A stretch of DNA of 64,000 nucleotides from assembly GCA_023391375.1 (NCBI GenBank), contig JAEWBB010000001.1, positions 1 through 64,000 on the forward strand. Direction: 5' to 3'. The stretch comes from Pseudomonadota bacterium (GTDB lineage: Bacteria > Pseudomonadota > Alphaproteobacteria > Sphingomonadales > Sphingomonadaceae). Under the pieces are notes generated by a model, which saw nothing but the letters and a program-made list of their open reading frames with translations, did no database searches and was not told where the DNA came from. Position 1 is the stretch's first letter, and every line of letters begins with the position of its first letter. A program made the position numbers and the translations under genes. This document shows positions 36,456-45,400 of this stretch, one piece after another.

Positions 36456-37571
36456 TTGCGTTCCATCACTGTCGGCCTGGTGATCGGCACCCGGCCCGAA
36501 GCCATCAAGATGGCACCGGTCGCGCACGCCCTTGCCGATCGCGGCCTGCAGCCCTGGATCCTCCTCACCGGCCAGCATCCCGGCCTGTCGCCAAGTGAGC
36601 ACGGCCTCGAACGCTACGAAGTGACGCCGCTCGGCTGCGGCGGCCTGTCCAACCCGCAGGCCCACGCCGAGATGGTGAGCGAGGGGCTGCAACGGTGCTG
36701 GCACCCGTGCGCGCCCTCCCTTGTGATCGTGCAGGGCGACACGTCGAGCGCGCTGGGTGGGGCACGGGCGGCGCACGCCCGCCGCGTGCCACTGGCCCAT
36801 GTCGAAGCCGGCCTCCGGACCTACGACCCCCAGCTTCCCTGGCCGGAAGAGGAATTTCGCATCGAGATCGACGGGCTTGCGGACCTGCTGTTCGCACCGA
36901 CCGAAGGCAATGCCGACAACCTGCGCGCCGAACGTGTGCGGGGGGCCATCATGGTCGCAGGCAATCCCGGCATCGATGCGCTCCTGTCGCGGACGCCGCG
37001 GCGACCGTTCCGCCTGCTCCGCTCGCGCAAGCGCCCCGCGCTCCTCGTCACATGCCATCGCCGCGAGAATTGGGGCGACGGGATTGCGCGCGTTGCTTCC
37101 GCATTGGCCGCGCTGGCCAGCAGCGGCAGGGCGAGCGTCGACTATGTGCTCCATCCCAATCCGCGGGCCAGCGAGCAGGCGTTCGAGCAGCTGGGCGGAA
37201 GGCCCGGCATTCGCCTCCTCCCGCCACTGTCGAGCGAGGCGATGATCGCCGCCATGCTTCGCGCTGACGTCCTGCTCAGCGACAGCGGCGGGATGCAGGA
37301 GGAGACCGCGGCGCTCGGTCTTCCGATGCTGGTGTTGCGCAGCAAAACCGAACGTCCGGAATCCGTGGACAGCGGGAACGCGGTGCTGGTCGGCACGGAT
37401 CCCGCGGCCATCGAACATTGGGTCGACCGGTTGCGGCTCGAATCGCACTTGCGCGCCCGTATGGCCCGACCGGCCCTACCGTTTGGCGATGGACAAGCGG
37501 CATCCCGCATCGCAGCGCATTGCGCCGCATTCCTGGCACAGGATGAAGCCGAGGAGCGCCGGATCGCCTGA
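36456..37571 (+). CDS. wecB: UDP-N-acetylglucosamine 2-epimerase (non-hydrolysing)
   Basis: A 371-residue GT-B fold enzyme that converts UDP-GlcNAc to UDP-ManNAc for surface polysaccharides. GTRPEAIKMAPVA, VQGDTSSALG, HVEAGLRTYD, TCHRRENWG and LSDSGGMQEET are the family signatures. There is no ATG at the right place: a TTG at 36456 preceded by GGGGGAAG is the best start. Nearby polysaccharide genes are not clustered with it, though glycosyltransferases occur at 6-8 kb. Confidence 0.9.
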   Translation: MRSITVGLVIGTRPEAIKMAPVAHALADRGLQPWILLTGQHPGLSPSEHGLERYEVTPLGCGGLSNPQAHAEMVSEGLQRCWHPCAPSLVIVQGDTSSALGGARAAHARRVPLAHVEAGLRTYDPQLPWPEEEFRIEIDGLADLLFAPTEGNADNLRAERVRGAIMVAGNPGIDALLSRTPRRPFRLLRSRKRPALLVTCHRRENWGDGIARVASALAALASSGRASVDYVLHPNPRASEQAFEQLGGRPGIRLLPPLSSEAMIAAMLRADVLLSDSGGMQEETAALGLPMLVLRSKTERPESVDSGNAVLVGTDPAAIEHWVDRLRLESHLRARMARPALPFGDGQAASRIAAHCAAFLAQDEAEERRIA

Positions 37572-37617
37572 TTGACAGCCCTGCCCCACTCGCTCATAGG
37601 CGCCACGGCCTTTGCAC

Positions 37618-37693
37618 GGCCCCTTCGTCTAGCGGTCTAGGACGTCGCCCTCTCACGGCGAAAACACGGGTTCGAGTCCCGTAGGGGTCACCA
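37618..37693 (+). tRNA. tRNA-Glu (anticodon CTC)
   Basis: A 76-base cloverleaf with encoded CCA: acceptor GGCCCCT pairs with AGGGGTC, anticodon stem TCGCC/GGCGA with loop CTCTCAC (anticodon CTC), and T arm ACGGGTTCGAGTCCCGT. The about 160 bases after it hold no gene and no repeat of the tRNA end. Confidence 0.96.
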
Positions 37694-37855
37694 TCCGCCC
37701 TTCATCGGGTTAGCCCCAAGACCTTAGGTCGAAATCAATCACTCAGTCACCGCCCGATAATCCAAATGGCTAGTACAAAAACGAGTTTTCGGATGCCGAG
37801 CCCGAGCCGGACTGATCGAGCCGACCATCGTTGTCACTCCGTCATCCGCCCGCGC

Positions 37856-39277
37856 TCAAACGACGGGAGTCCAAGCGGGCATTTGGGATCGGAAGCGCCG
37901 TAGGACCGTCAGGTAAATCAGAACTCCCAAAGTATTCCACGCAAGGAACCAAACCTTGGTCTGCCCAGGCAGGCTAAAGAAAAGGTAGGCGCACCCCACG
38001 ACCGCGATGGGCCCCACAAGCCACGCGGCCGGCGTGCGGAATCCTCTTTCGGCAGCAGGGTTCCGGCGGCGCAATAGAAGCATACACGTGGCCACCGCAG
38101 CAAAGGCCAACAGCGTGCCCGCATTGGCAAGCGCCACAATTTCATCGAGGGGAAAGAAGGCTGCGATCGTCCCCACGACGATGAGTGTGAAGATGGTCGT
38201 GCGAACCGGGGCGCCCCTATTCGACACCGCGGCCAATCCGGAAGGCAGCAGGCCGTCGCGGGCCATGACGAAAAAGATGCGGCTTTGCCCGTAAAAGAAG
38301 GCGAGAATGACCGTCGGCAAAGCAATGACCGCCGAAATGGCTAAAAGTTGCGCCGCCCTGCCCTCGCCGATTCCACGAAGGATGAGGGCAAGCGGCTCCG
38401 GGCTATTGGCAAATTCACGGAATGGGGCCGCGCCCAGCGCGATCGCCGCAATGATCGTGTAGATAGCCGCGCACGCCAGCATGGACCCAACGATACCGAT
38501 CGCCAGGTCACGCTTGGGATTGCGCGTTTCCTCGGCCGCCGTGGCGATGGCGTCGAAACCGTAGAATGCGGAGAAGATGATTGCGGCCGCAGCCATGATA
38601 CCCCGTTCCACGCCATCCGGACCGGTCTTTGCAGCGAAGCCATAGGGATTGAAAGGCGCCAGATTAGCAGTTTCGAAATGAGGTAACGCGACGACGACGA
38701 AGAGAACGAGCGCCGCGATCTTGAGGAGAACGAGTGCCGCATTGATGGCGGCGCTCTTGCGAGTTCCTGCAACCAGCAGCAGTGCGACAGCGCCGATGAT
38801 GACGACGGCGGGCAGGTTGACGATCCCGCCAGCGTGAGGTCCCTTCATCAACTCTATCGGGAAACCGGTCCAAGCGTGAAGAAGCGGCGCCGCATAGCCC
38901 GACCAGCCCACCGCTACCGCGCTGACAACCAGACTATATTCGAGGATCAGGCTCCAGCCCACGATCCATGCGAAGGGAACGCCGAGCACCACGCGGGTAT
39001 ATGTGTAGGCACTGCCGGACGCCGGTATCATCGAGGCCGTTTCCGCATAGGCCAATGCGGCGCAAGCGCATACGAACCCTGCGATGGCGAACGAAACCAG
39101 GACGGCTGGCCCCGCCTTGTCGGCACCGACCCCGATCAACGTCAGGATCCCGGTGCCGACGATCGCACCAACGCCCATGAAGACGAGGTGTGGCCAGCTC
39201 ATGGTCCGCGCCAAGCCAGCGCGGGCACCGGTCGCGTCACTCTCTTGGAACGCGCTTTGGTCGCTAACGTAATTCAC
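37856..39277 (-). CDS. APC-family amino acid permease
   Basis: A 473-residue inner-membrane transporter with about 12 helices. The start of helix 1 reads HLVFMGVGAIVGTGILTLIG, the substrate/Na-site loop of the APC superfamily, and FYGFDAIATAAEETRNPKRD in helix 6 is the family consensus for basic amino acid/cationic transporters of the YhdG/CAT kind. GTG 39277 has GGGAGG six bases upstream. A 32-residue membrane peptide gene lies 28 bases upstream on the same strand, and an Lrp regulator is divergent, so uptake is probably under amino-acid-responsive control. Confidence 0.92.
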   Translation of the reverse strand: MNYVSDQSAFQESDATGARAGLARTMSWPHLVFMGVGAIVGTGILTLIGVGADKAGPAVLVSFAIAGFVCACAALAYAETASMIPASGSAYTYTRVVLGVPFAWIVGWSLILEYSLVVSAVAVGWSGYAAPLLHAWTGFPIELMKGPHAGGIVNLPAVVIIGAVALLLVAGTRKSAAINAALVLLKIAALVLFVVVALPHFETANLAPFNPYGFAAKTGPDGVERGIMAAAAIIFSAFYGFDAIATAAEETRNPKRDLAIGIVGSMLACAAIYTIIAAIALGAAPFREFANSPEPLALILRGIGEGRAAQLLAISAVIALPTVILAFFYGQSRIFFVMARDGLLPSGLAAVSNRGAPVRTTIFTLIVVGTIAAFFPLDEIVALANAGTLLAFAAVATCMLLLRRRNPAAERGFRTPAAWLVGPIAVVGCAYLFFSLPGQTKVWFLAWNTLGVLIYLTVLRRFRSQMPAWTPVV

Positions 39278-39305
39278 AAAGCGCCTCCCTTGCTGGCGAT
39301 GTTGA

Positions 39306-39404
39306 TCAGCCGGCGATGAATTTGCTCAGAGCGATCGATGCGGGGAGCCCGATCACCAGGACCGCGCCGAGCAGATAGGCGGGCAAACCAATCGATTTGG
39401 TCAT
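39306..39404 (-). CDS. 32-residue membrane peptide ahead of the permease
   Basis: The encoded peptide starts MTKSIGLPAYLLGAVLVIGL and ends in ASIALSKFIAG: one hydrophobic helix flanked by Lys. A GGAG sits eight bases before the ATG, a better signal than for most genes here. Only 28 bases separate it from the permease, so both are likely on one mRNA. Short single-helix proteins are known accessory subunits of several secondary transporters (for example MetS-type subunits of NSS transporters); I do not recognise this one and infer a role from context only. Confidence 0.6.
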   Translation of the reverse strand: MTKSIGLPAYLLGAVLVIGLPASIALSKFIAG

Positions 39405-39479
39405 TGTCTTTCTCCTGTCGCGAAGGGGCGGGTTGCAGCCCTTCTCGCCTCCGAAGATACCGGCGATGGAGCAGCATGG

Positions 39480-40001
39480 GTGACGGAAGATATTGACGGT
39501 TCCCGCAGTTTCTGCGGTGTTGGCGATATGGAGCCGCAGCATCTGTTAGACACCATGGATCGGAAGATCCTCACTGTCCTCCAAGCGCACGGCCGACTCA
39601 CCAATCAGGCGCTCGCCGAGAAGGTATCCCTTTCACCCAGCGCCTGCCTGGCCCGAACGCGGCGGTTGGAGCGGGACGGCTTCATCCAGGGCTACCACGC
39701 TCGACTGGACCCCTACAGCATCGGTATTGGGCTAGTCCTGTTCGCAGAGATTACACTTGAGGGACGCGAGGCGGATGAACAGCAACGCTTCGAAAAGGCG
39801 GTCACGACGATCGCCAACGTCGTCGAGGTTTCCGACGTAAGCGGTGACGTCGATTACCTGCTCAAGGTGGTGGTGCGCGACATGGGCGAATGGACTCTCC
39901 TAAAGGACGACCTTCTGGGTCGCGGGCTGGGCGTTCGCCGCATCACTACCCATGTCTTGATGCGAAAACCGAAGATCTTTGAGGGCTATCCTATCCTTTA
40001 G
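39480..40001 (+). CDS. Lrp/AsnC-family transcriptional regulator
   Basis: Up to 173 residues: an AsnC-type HTH (LDTMDRKILTVLQAHGRLTNQALAEKVSLSPSACLARTRRLERDGFI) and a RAM/AsnC ligand-binding domain (VLFAEITLEGR, VVEVSDVSGDVDYLLKVVVRD). Two starts compete: GTG 39480, preceded by GGAG, and ATG 39528, which gives the more usual 157 residues and leaves a 15-bp palindrome (39503-39517) in the leader. It is divergent from the membrane peptide/permease unit and very likely controls it in response to an amino acid. Confidence 0.92.
   Translation: MTEDIDGSRSFCGVGDMEPQHLLDTMDRKILTVLQAHGRLTNQALAEKVSLSPSACLARTRRLERDGFIQGYHARLDPYSIGIGLVLFAEITLEGREADEQQRFEKAVTTIANVVEVSDVSGDVDYLLKVVVRDMGEWTLLKDDLLGRGLGVRRITTHVLMRKPKIFEGYPIL
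39503..39517. promoter_or_regulatory. Palindrome near the Lrp start
   Basis: CCGCAG-TTT-CTGCGG, perfect 6-bp arms. If translation starts at 39528 it lies 10 bases upstream of the start and could be an operator or a leader hairpin; if the GTG 39480 start is used it is inside the gene. Confidence 0.35.
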
Positions 40002-40017
40002 CCGGGGCAGCATTTGC

Positions 40018-41685
40018 TCACGCCGGCTTTAGGTCGAAGCTGTCCGCACGAGCCGCCTGCCAGGCTGCACTGTAAAAATCCCGCTGATGGGAATTGGTCA
40101 GCAATTCCCCCTCTTCAAGGAAAATGTGCAGCTGCGAGAACAGCCGGATTTCAGTAAGGCTGACCCGTCGAACAAGGTGGTGCGGGCCAATCTGCTCCGG
40201 ATTCACAAGACCGGCGGCGGCAATCATTTCCGAAAGAGCGGAGAGCGTATTTCGGTGGAAGTTCGCGACGCGCTCGGCCTTGTCCGGAACCACCAATGCT
40301 CGTTGGCGGATTGGGTCTTGGGTGGCCACGCCGACCGGGCAGCGATTTGTATGGCAGGACAAGGACTGGATGCAGCCGAGGGCAAACATGAAACCGCGTC
40401 CGGCATTGGCCCAATCGGCGCCCAGCGCCATCACCGCCGCGATGTCGAAAGCACTCACGATTTTGCCGGCCGCGCCAACCTTGATCCGGTCCCGAATACC
40501 GGCTCCCACCAACGTATTGTGAACGAATAGCAGACTCTCGCGCATCGGCATGCCGAGGTGGTCGGCAAACTCCAGCGGAGTGGCCCCGGTCCCGCCTTCT
40601 GCGCCATCAACGACAATGAAATCTGGATAGACGCCAGTCTGTTTCATCGCCTTGACCATGCCCATGAATTCCCAGGGCTGCCCGATGCACAATTTGAAGC
40701 CTACCGGCTTGCCCTTCGACAGTTCCCGCAGCCGGTGGATAAATAGAGCGAACTCGATCGGCGTCGAGAACGCTCGGTGCCTCGACGGCGAGATGCAATC
40801 CTCGCCCATCGGAATGCCGCGCGTGAGGGAGATCTCTTCTGTGATCTTCTCCGCCGGAAGGATTCCGCCATGGCCGGGCTTGGCGCCCTGGCTCAACTTG
40901 ATCTCGATCATTTTGACCTGCGGATCGATCGCCTGCTCGGCAAACCGGCCGGAGTCGAAATTGCCGTCTGCGGTTCGGCACCCAAAATAGCCGGAACCGA
41001 TTTCCCAGATCAGGTCGCCTCCATGTTCGCGATGATGCGGACTGATGCTCCCCTCGCCCGTGTCGTGCGCGAAACCGCCCATCGCCGCCCCTTTGTTGAG
41101 GGCACGAATGGCGTTGGCACTCAAGGCACCGAAGCTCATCGCTGAAATGTTGAAAATTGATGCGGAGAAGGGTTGCCTGCAGTCCTGGTTGCCGATGCGG
41201 ACGCGGAATGTTGTTGGGTCACTGACCGGAGCAGGGCGCGTCGAATGGGCGATGAACTCGTAGCCGTTCTCGTAGACGTCGAGCAACGTGCCAAAGGCCC
41301 GATCACTGCTTTCATTCTTGGAGCGCGCGTAGACCAATGATCGCTGGCTGCGTGAAAACGGCGTCTGCTCATGATCGCCCTCAATCAGATACTGACGCAG
41401 TTCAGGTCGGATCTCTTCGAAGAACCAGCGAAGGCGACCGATGATGGGATAGTTACGCCGGACCGAGTGAAGCGGCTGAAACAGGTCATAGAGACCGATC
41501 AGCGTCAGGCCGGCCGAGATCATAAACGGCGCGATCGCCCAGATCCGCGGCAGGTAATATCCGGAGACAATGGCGACGATGACGCTGAACGCGAGCGCCG
41601 TGAAGCGGGTGAAAAACACCAGGTTCCTCCAATGCGTATCGTTCGTGGCCGGCGCGAACCTGAAAAGGCCCGCCCCCGCCACCAT
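40018..41685 (-). CDS. FMN-binding glutamate synthase family protein
   Basis: A 555-residue protein. Two membrane helices lie at the N terminus (about residues 22-62, FFTRFTALAFSVIVAIVSGY ...). The glutamate synthase central/FMN domain follows: SAMSFGALSANAIRALNKGA, SQGAKPGHGGILP, DFIVVDGAEGGTGATPLEF. The 3Fe-4S cysteine cluster reads SCHTNRCPVGVATQDP. It lacks the glutaminase domain of GltB, so it is not a complete glutamate synthase; the electron donor and substrate are uncertain. It is downstream of rnk on the same strand with a gap of 16 bases. Confidence 0.9.
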   Translation of the reverse strand: MVAGAGLFRFAPATNDTHWRNLVFFTRFTALAFSVIVAIVSGYYLPRIWAIAPFMISAGLTLIGLYDLFQPLHSVRRNYPIIGRLRWFFEEIRPELRQYLIEGDHEQTPFSRSQRSLVYARSKNESSDRAFGTLLDVYENGYEFIAHSTRPAPVSDPTTFRVRIGNQDCRQPFSASIFNISAMSFGALSANAIRALNKGAAMGGFAHDTGEGSISPHHREHGGDLIWEIGSGYFGCRTADGNFDSGRFAEQAIDPQVKMIEIKLSQGAKPGHGGILPAEKITEEISLTRGIPMGEDCISPSRHRAFSTPIEFALFIHRLRELSKGKPVGFKLCIGQPWEFMGMVKAMKQTGVYPDFIVVDGAEGGTGATPLEFADHLGMPMRESLLFVHNTLVGAGIRDRIKVGAAGKIVSAFDIAAVMALGADWANAGRGFMFALGCIQSLSCHTNRCPVGVATQDPIRQRALVVPDKAERVANFHRNTLSALSEMIAAAGLVNPEQIGPHHLVRRVSLTEIRLFSQLHIFLEEGELLTNSHQRDFYSAAWQAARADSFDLKPA

Positions 41686-41701
41686 AGGACCGAGAAGCCG
41701 A

Positions 41702-42115
41702 TCAGTGAATGCGATTGGGCTGAGTGACGCTGACGACGCGAAGACGCCGCGAATGGCCGTTGATGTCCGGCCAATCGATTTCGCTCTTCGCGCGCAGCCC
41801 CAGCAGGGCCACGCCAATCGGCGTCAAGATCGAAATTTTGCCGGCGGCGATATTCGCCTCACCGGGAAGCACAATCTCGACCAATTGCCGACGTCCCGAT
41901 CGCTCGTCGACGAAGTCGACCAATGACCCCAACCGGACAGCGTCTGGCGGCAGCGCATCGGAGTCATGCAGTGTCGCCCGGTCGAGTTCTTCGAAGAGCT
42001 GGATCGCCAGCGCCGGATCACGATGCTCGACCTGGAGAGCAAGGCGCACGATCGTCTCATGGTCGGAATTCAGTATATGTATAGGTGGACGCATCGCGCC
42101 CCGTTCGTGGCTCAT
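41702..42115 (-). CDS. rnk: Nucleoside diphosphate kinase regulator (Rnk/GreA-like)
   Basis: A 137-residue protein. PIHILNSDHETIVRLAL and the GreA/GreB C-terminal fold (VRLGSLVDFVDERSGRRQLVEIVLPGEANIAAGKISILTPIGVALLG split across it) are typical of Rnk, which binds RNA polymerase near the secondary channel without the Gre anti-backtracking coil. ATG 42115 has GGAG six bases upstream; an ATG at 42127 is less likely. It precedes the glutamate-synthase-like gene. Confidence 0.88.
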   Translation of the reverse strand: MSHERGAMRPPIHILNSDHETIVRLALQVEHRDPALAIQLFEELDRATLHDSDALPPDAVRLGSLVDFVDERSGRRQLVEIVLPGEANIAAGKISILTPIGVALLGLRAKSEIDWPDINGHSRRLRVVSVTQPNRIH

Positions 42116-42422
42116 GGCACACTCCATCGATTTGCAAAGAATAGCGTTCCCCGAGCCGCAACAGCTCGGGGTCAGTCTCGCGCGGCGAGTTGGCCAGCGT
42201 GCAAAAGAAAGCGATGGAAAGCGATGTTCAACACAGCGTCATGGACGTGGTGCTCGGCCCATGAAATGTCAACTCGTGGCTTGACGCGGGCGGTCGGCTC
42301 CCCGCAACTTGCCGTGGCTTTCCGCCGTTCATGTCGCTCGCCGGCGGGCCAGCCTTTCGACGGCCCCCTCGCCGCGGATTACCGACTTCGTGATCGGTCG
42401 CACGGAACTTATAACCCCTCAA
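42116..42422. other. Gap between rnk and the RTX gene
   Basis: No convincing gene. An 8-bp hairpin CCCCGAGC-N7-GCTCGGGG lies at 42149-42171 in the rnk leader, about 33 bases before its start. Otherwise I see only the promoter space of rnk and the 3' flank of the RTX gene, without a strong terminator. Confidence 0.5.
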
Positions 42423-45400
42423 CTACAAAAGTATGTCACTCTGCTGCAGCGATCCCACGCCAATCAGCGCAATGGCGAAGTCCGCGTCGCCGCCGTCGTG
42501 ATTGCCGAACAAGATTGTCACGGGGCCACTCAACGGGCTGGGGCCCGCAAAGCCGTCAATGTCGACATTCAGGGCTTTTTCTGCGCCCTGCACGCTGTCG
42601 TAGGTCTTGAACCACACCGTTCCTGCATCCTTCGACACGCCGCTGCCTTTCCAAGCAAACGTGTCATTGAACGCGGTCTTCGTGTTGGCATCTAGGGCTG
42701 CCAGGTCGATCTTGTCCCCGCGTTGGAAGTCTAAGACCGTGTCAAGACTGATGCCCCCCGCCTTGGTTGTAACTTTCGTTCCATATTCGCCCACGAAAAA
42801 GTCGTTGCCCGCCCCACCCGTTAGAAAATCTTGGCCGTCGCCACCCTTGAGGATGTCGCTCCCGTCGCCACCGAACAGATAGTCTCGGCCCGTCCCGCCT
42901 GTCAGCGTGTCGTTCCCTCCAAGTCCGTACAATGTATCATTGCCGGCCTTGCCATTCATCGCGTCGTCCTTGGAGCCGCCCGTCAGAGTGTTGTCGAAGC
43001 TATCCCCGGTTAAAGCTGCCGCCGCTTGTGCGTCGCTGATCGCACCGATGTTGCTAGCCGCGTTGATGACGCTGGCTTCGCTCGCCAGCTGAGTCGCGAC
43101 GCTAGCAGGCACGTCGCTGCCCAATGCATTGTCCAAGATAGTGTTGAGTGTCGCTGCGTTCGCCAAATTGACCGGACCGTTCGCGACAAGGCTTGCCAGC
43201 GCGCCCATCGTCGCTGCTTCGGTCGCGCCGGTTGCGTCGGGCAATGTTTCAGCGGTTGTGACCAGGTTGACGATGAGCGCCGCCGCCTTCTGCGCATCTA
43301 GCGCTCCCGCCCCACCGCCCGGGGCCAGCAAGTCGGTCGAAAAAAGATCGAGCGAGGTATTGAGCCCTAGCGCGCTTTTGACTTGTGCCTCCGCCGCTGT
43401 CGCGCTTACCGAACTTGCGGCCATCACCGCAGCAATCAGGGTGGTGAGCGGGTTTACGACGCTGGCGTTGTAGGGGGAGCGCATCACCATCTGGTTGGCC
43501 AGACCGGTGTCCTTGTTGACACCGCCTACTGCGACAATCGCGCCAGCTTTATTCACGTTCAGTGTGAAATTTCCATCGGCGTCCGTAGTCGTCCAGGCTT
43601 CGCCGCTGTCGCGAACGCCGTTGCCGTTAACATCAACGAACAAAGTCGCGCCCGCGACGTAGCCATCGGCGACCACACCATCGAGCGTATTGATGACGGA
43701 AGCCAAGGTCAGGATGTTTGACCCTGCCACCGTCTCGGCCAGCACAAAGCCGCCGTTCGCGATCGTAAGCGTCTGGTCGACAGTGGCGTCGCCATTGCCG
43801 TCGACCTGTACGATCGTTTGCGTTCCGTTGATCTGGTAACGATACTCGCCCGCAGCGCCGCTGAACGCCGCGTTGCCGATGAAATGGTTGGCAAGCAGCG
43901 GGCTGCCGCCGACTTCCAAATTATTGAATCGCAGATCGATTACATCGTCGATGTCGAAGTCGGTGATGACGTCGCCATTCATGCTGTCTGCAGCATAGGT
44001 GTAATCGTAAATGTCAGCGCCCCCGTTACCGGTGTATCGATCGTTGCCGAGCACTTGACCCGTCGCATTCGCAAAGAAATCATTGCCGGCCGATCCGATC
44101 ATGATGTCGGTGCCATCGTGTCCGCCGAGGATCAGAAGGACGCCCGGGATGTCGGTGTAGCCGGACGCGTCGAGCGTCACGGTGCCGGTCCCGACGCCCT
44201 GCGCTACGATGGTCTCGACGTCGGTGAACCGACTGACCTGTCCATTGGCGGTAATTGTCGCGGCGCCCGCATCGTTGCCGATTGTGATCGTTACCGCGCT
44301 TGACGAGTCGACGTACGACCAGGCGGTGTCATTGCCCCCGCCGCCATCAACCGTGTTGCTTCCGAAACCAGTGAAGATGCGGTCGTTACCCCCGCTCCCA
44401 AGCACGACATTGTCGCCATTGCCGAGCCGGATATCGAGCGGGTTGGCGTTGGTCGACACGAACCCGCGGGCATCGATCGTGTCGTCGAAGTCGCCGTTGC
44501 CGACGGTCGACAGGTTGATCCGTTCGACGCTGGTGAAGCTGGTGTTGAGCGTGCCGCTGCTGTCGGTGATGCTGCTCGCGCCGATGACATAGGTCCGCGC
44601 GCCAGTTGCGGCCGCGAACAGGCTCACATCGCCGGTGATCATGTGCAGCCGGTCGCCGCCGCCCAGGCCGCCGTCGATGAAGTCCGCACCCTGACTGCCG
44701 AAGAAGATGTCGTTCCCGGCCCCGCCGTAGAGGCTGTCGTTGCCCGGCGAGGTGGTGAACGTGTCGGCTGCGGGCGTACCACTGGCGCCGATGATGTGCA
44801 GCAGGTTCGACCCCGGCGCGGTTTCGCCCAGCGCGAATTGGCCGTTGGCGATGGTCAGCGTCTGGTCGGCAACGCCATTTCCGTCGGTGTCGACCTGGAG
44901 GAAGGTCTTCCCGCCTTGCGCGTAGTAACGGTATTGGCCCGCAACCCCGGTGAAGTTGAAGTTGCCGATGAACTGGTTGCCGAGGAACCCGCCGCCGTTC
45001 GCCGTCGGGTCGTTGAAGCGCAGATCGATGACGTCGTCCGCGTCGAGGTCGGTGATGATGTCGCTATTCATCCCGCCGACCGCATAGGTGTAATCGTAGG
45101 TGTCCGCGCCGCCATTGCCGGTGTAGACGTCGGTTCCGGTCACTCCCTGGAAGATGTTGGCGAAGTAGTCCGACCCGGCGTGCCCGATCGCGACATTGCT
45201 GCCGTTGGTGTCGCCGAACAACAGCGTGCCGGAAAAGCCGGTGAGGCCGGAGGCGTCGATCACCGACCCGCCGTTGACCGTGAAGCCGCCAACCCCGGTC
45301 AGTTCGGCATTCGAAACCGTGTTGACCACGACGCCGCCGACCGTCGTGACGACGGCGCCGCCGCTCATCGTCACATAGGCCGTCATGCCCGCCAGATTGT

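Noticed and set aside
37618..42422. Genomic island integrated at tRNA-Glu
   Set aside because: No integrase, and no copy of the tRNA 3' end (GGGTTCGAGTCCCGTA) was found downstream; the genes are ordinary metabolic types.
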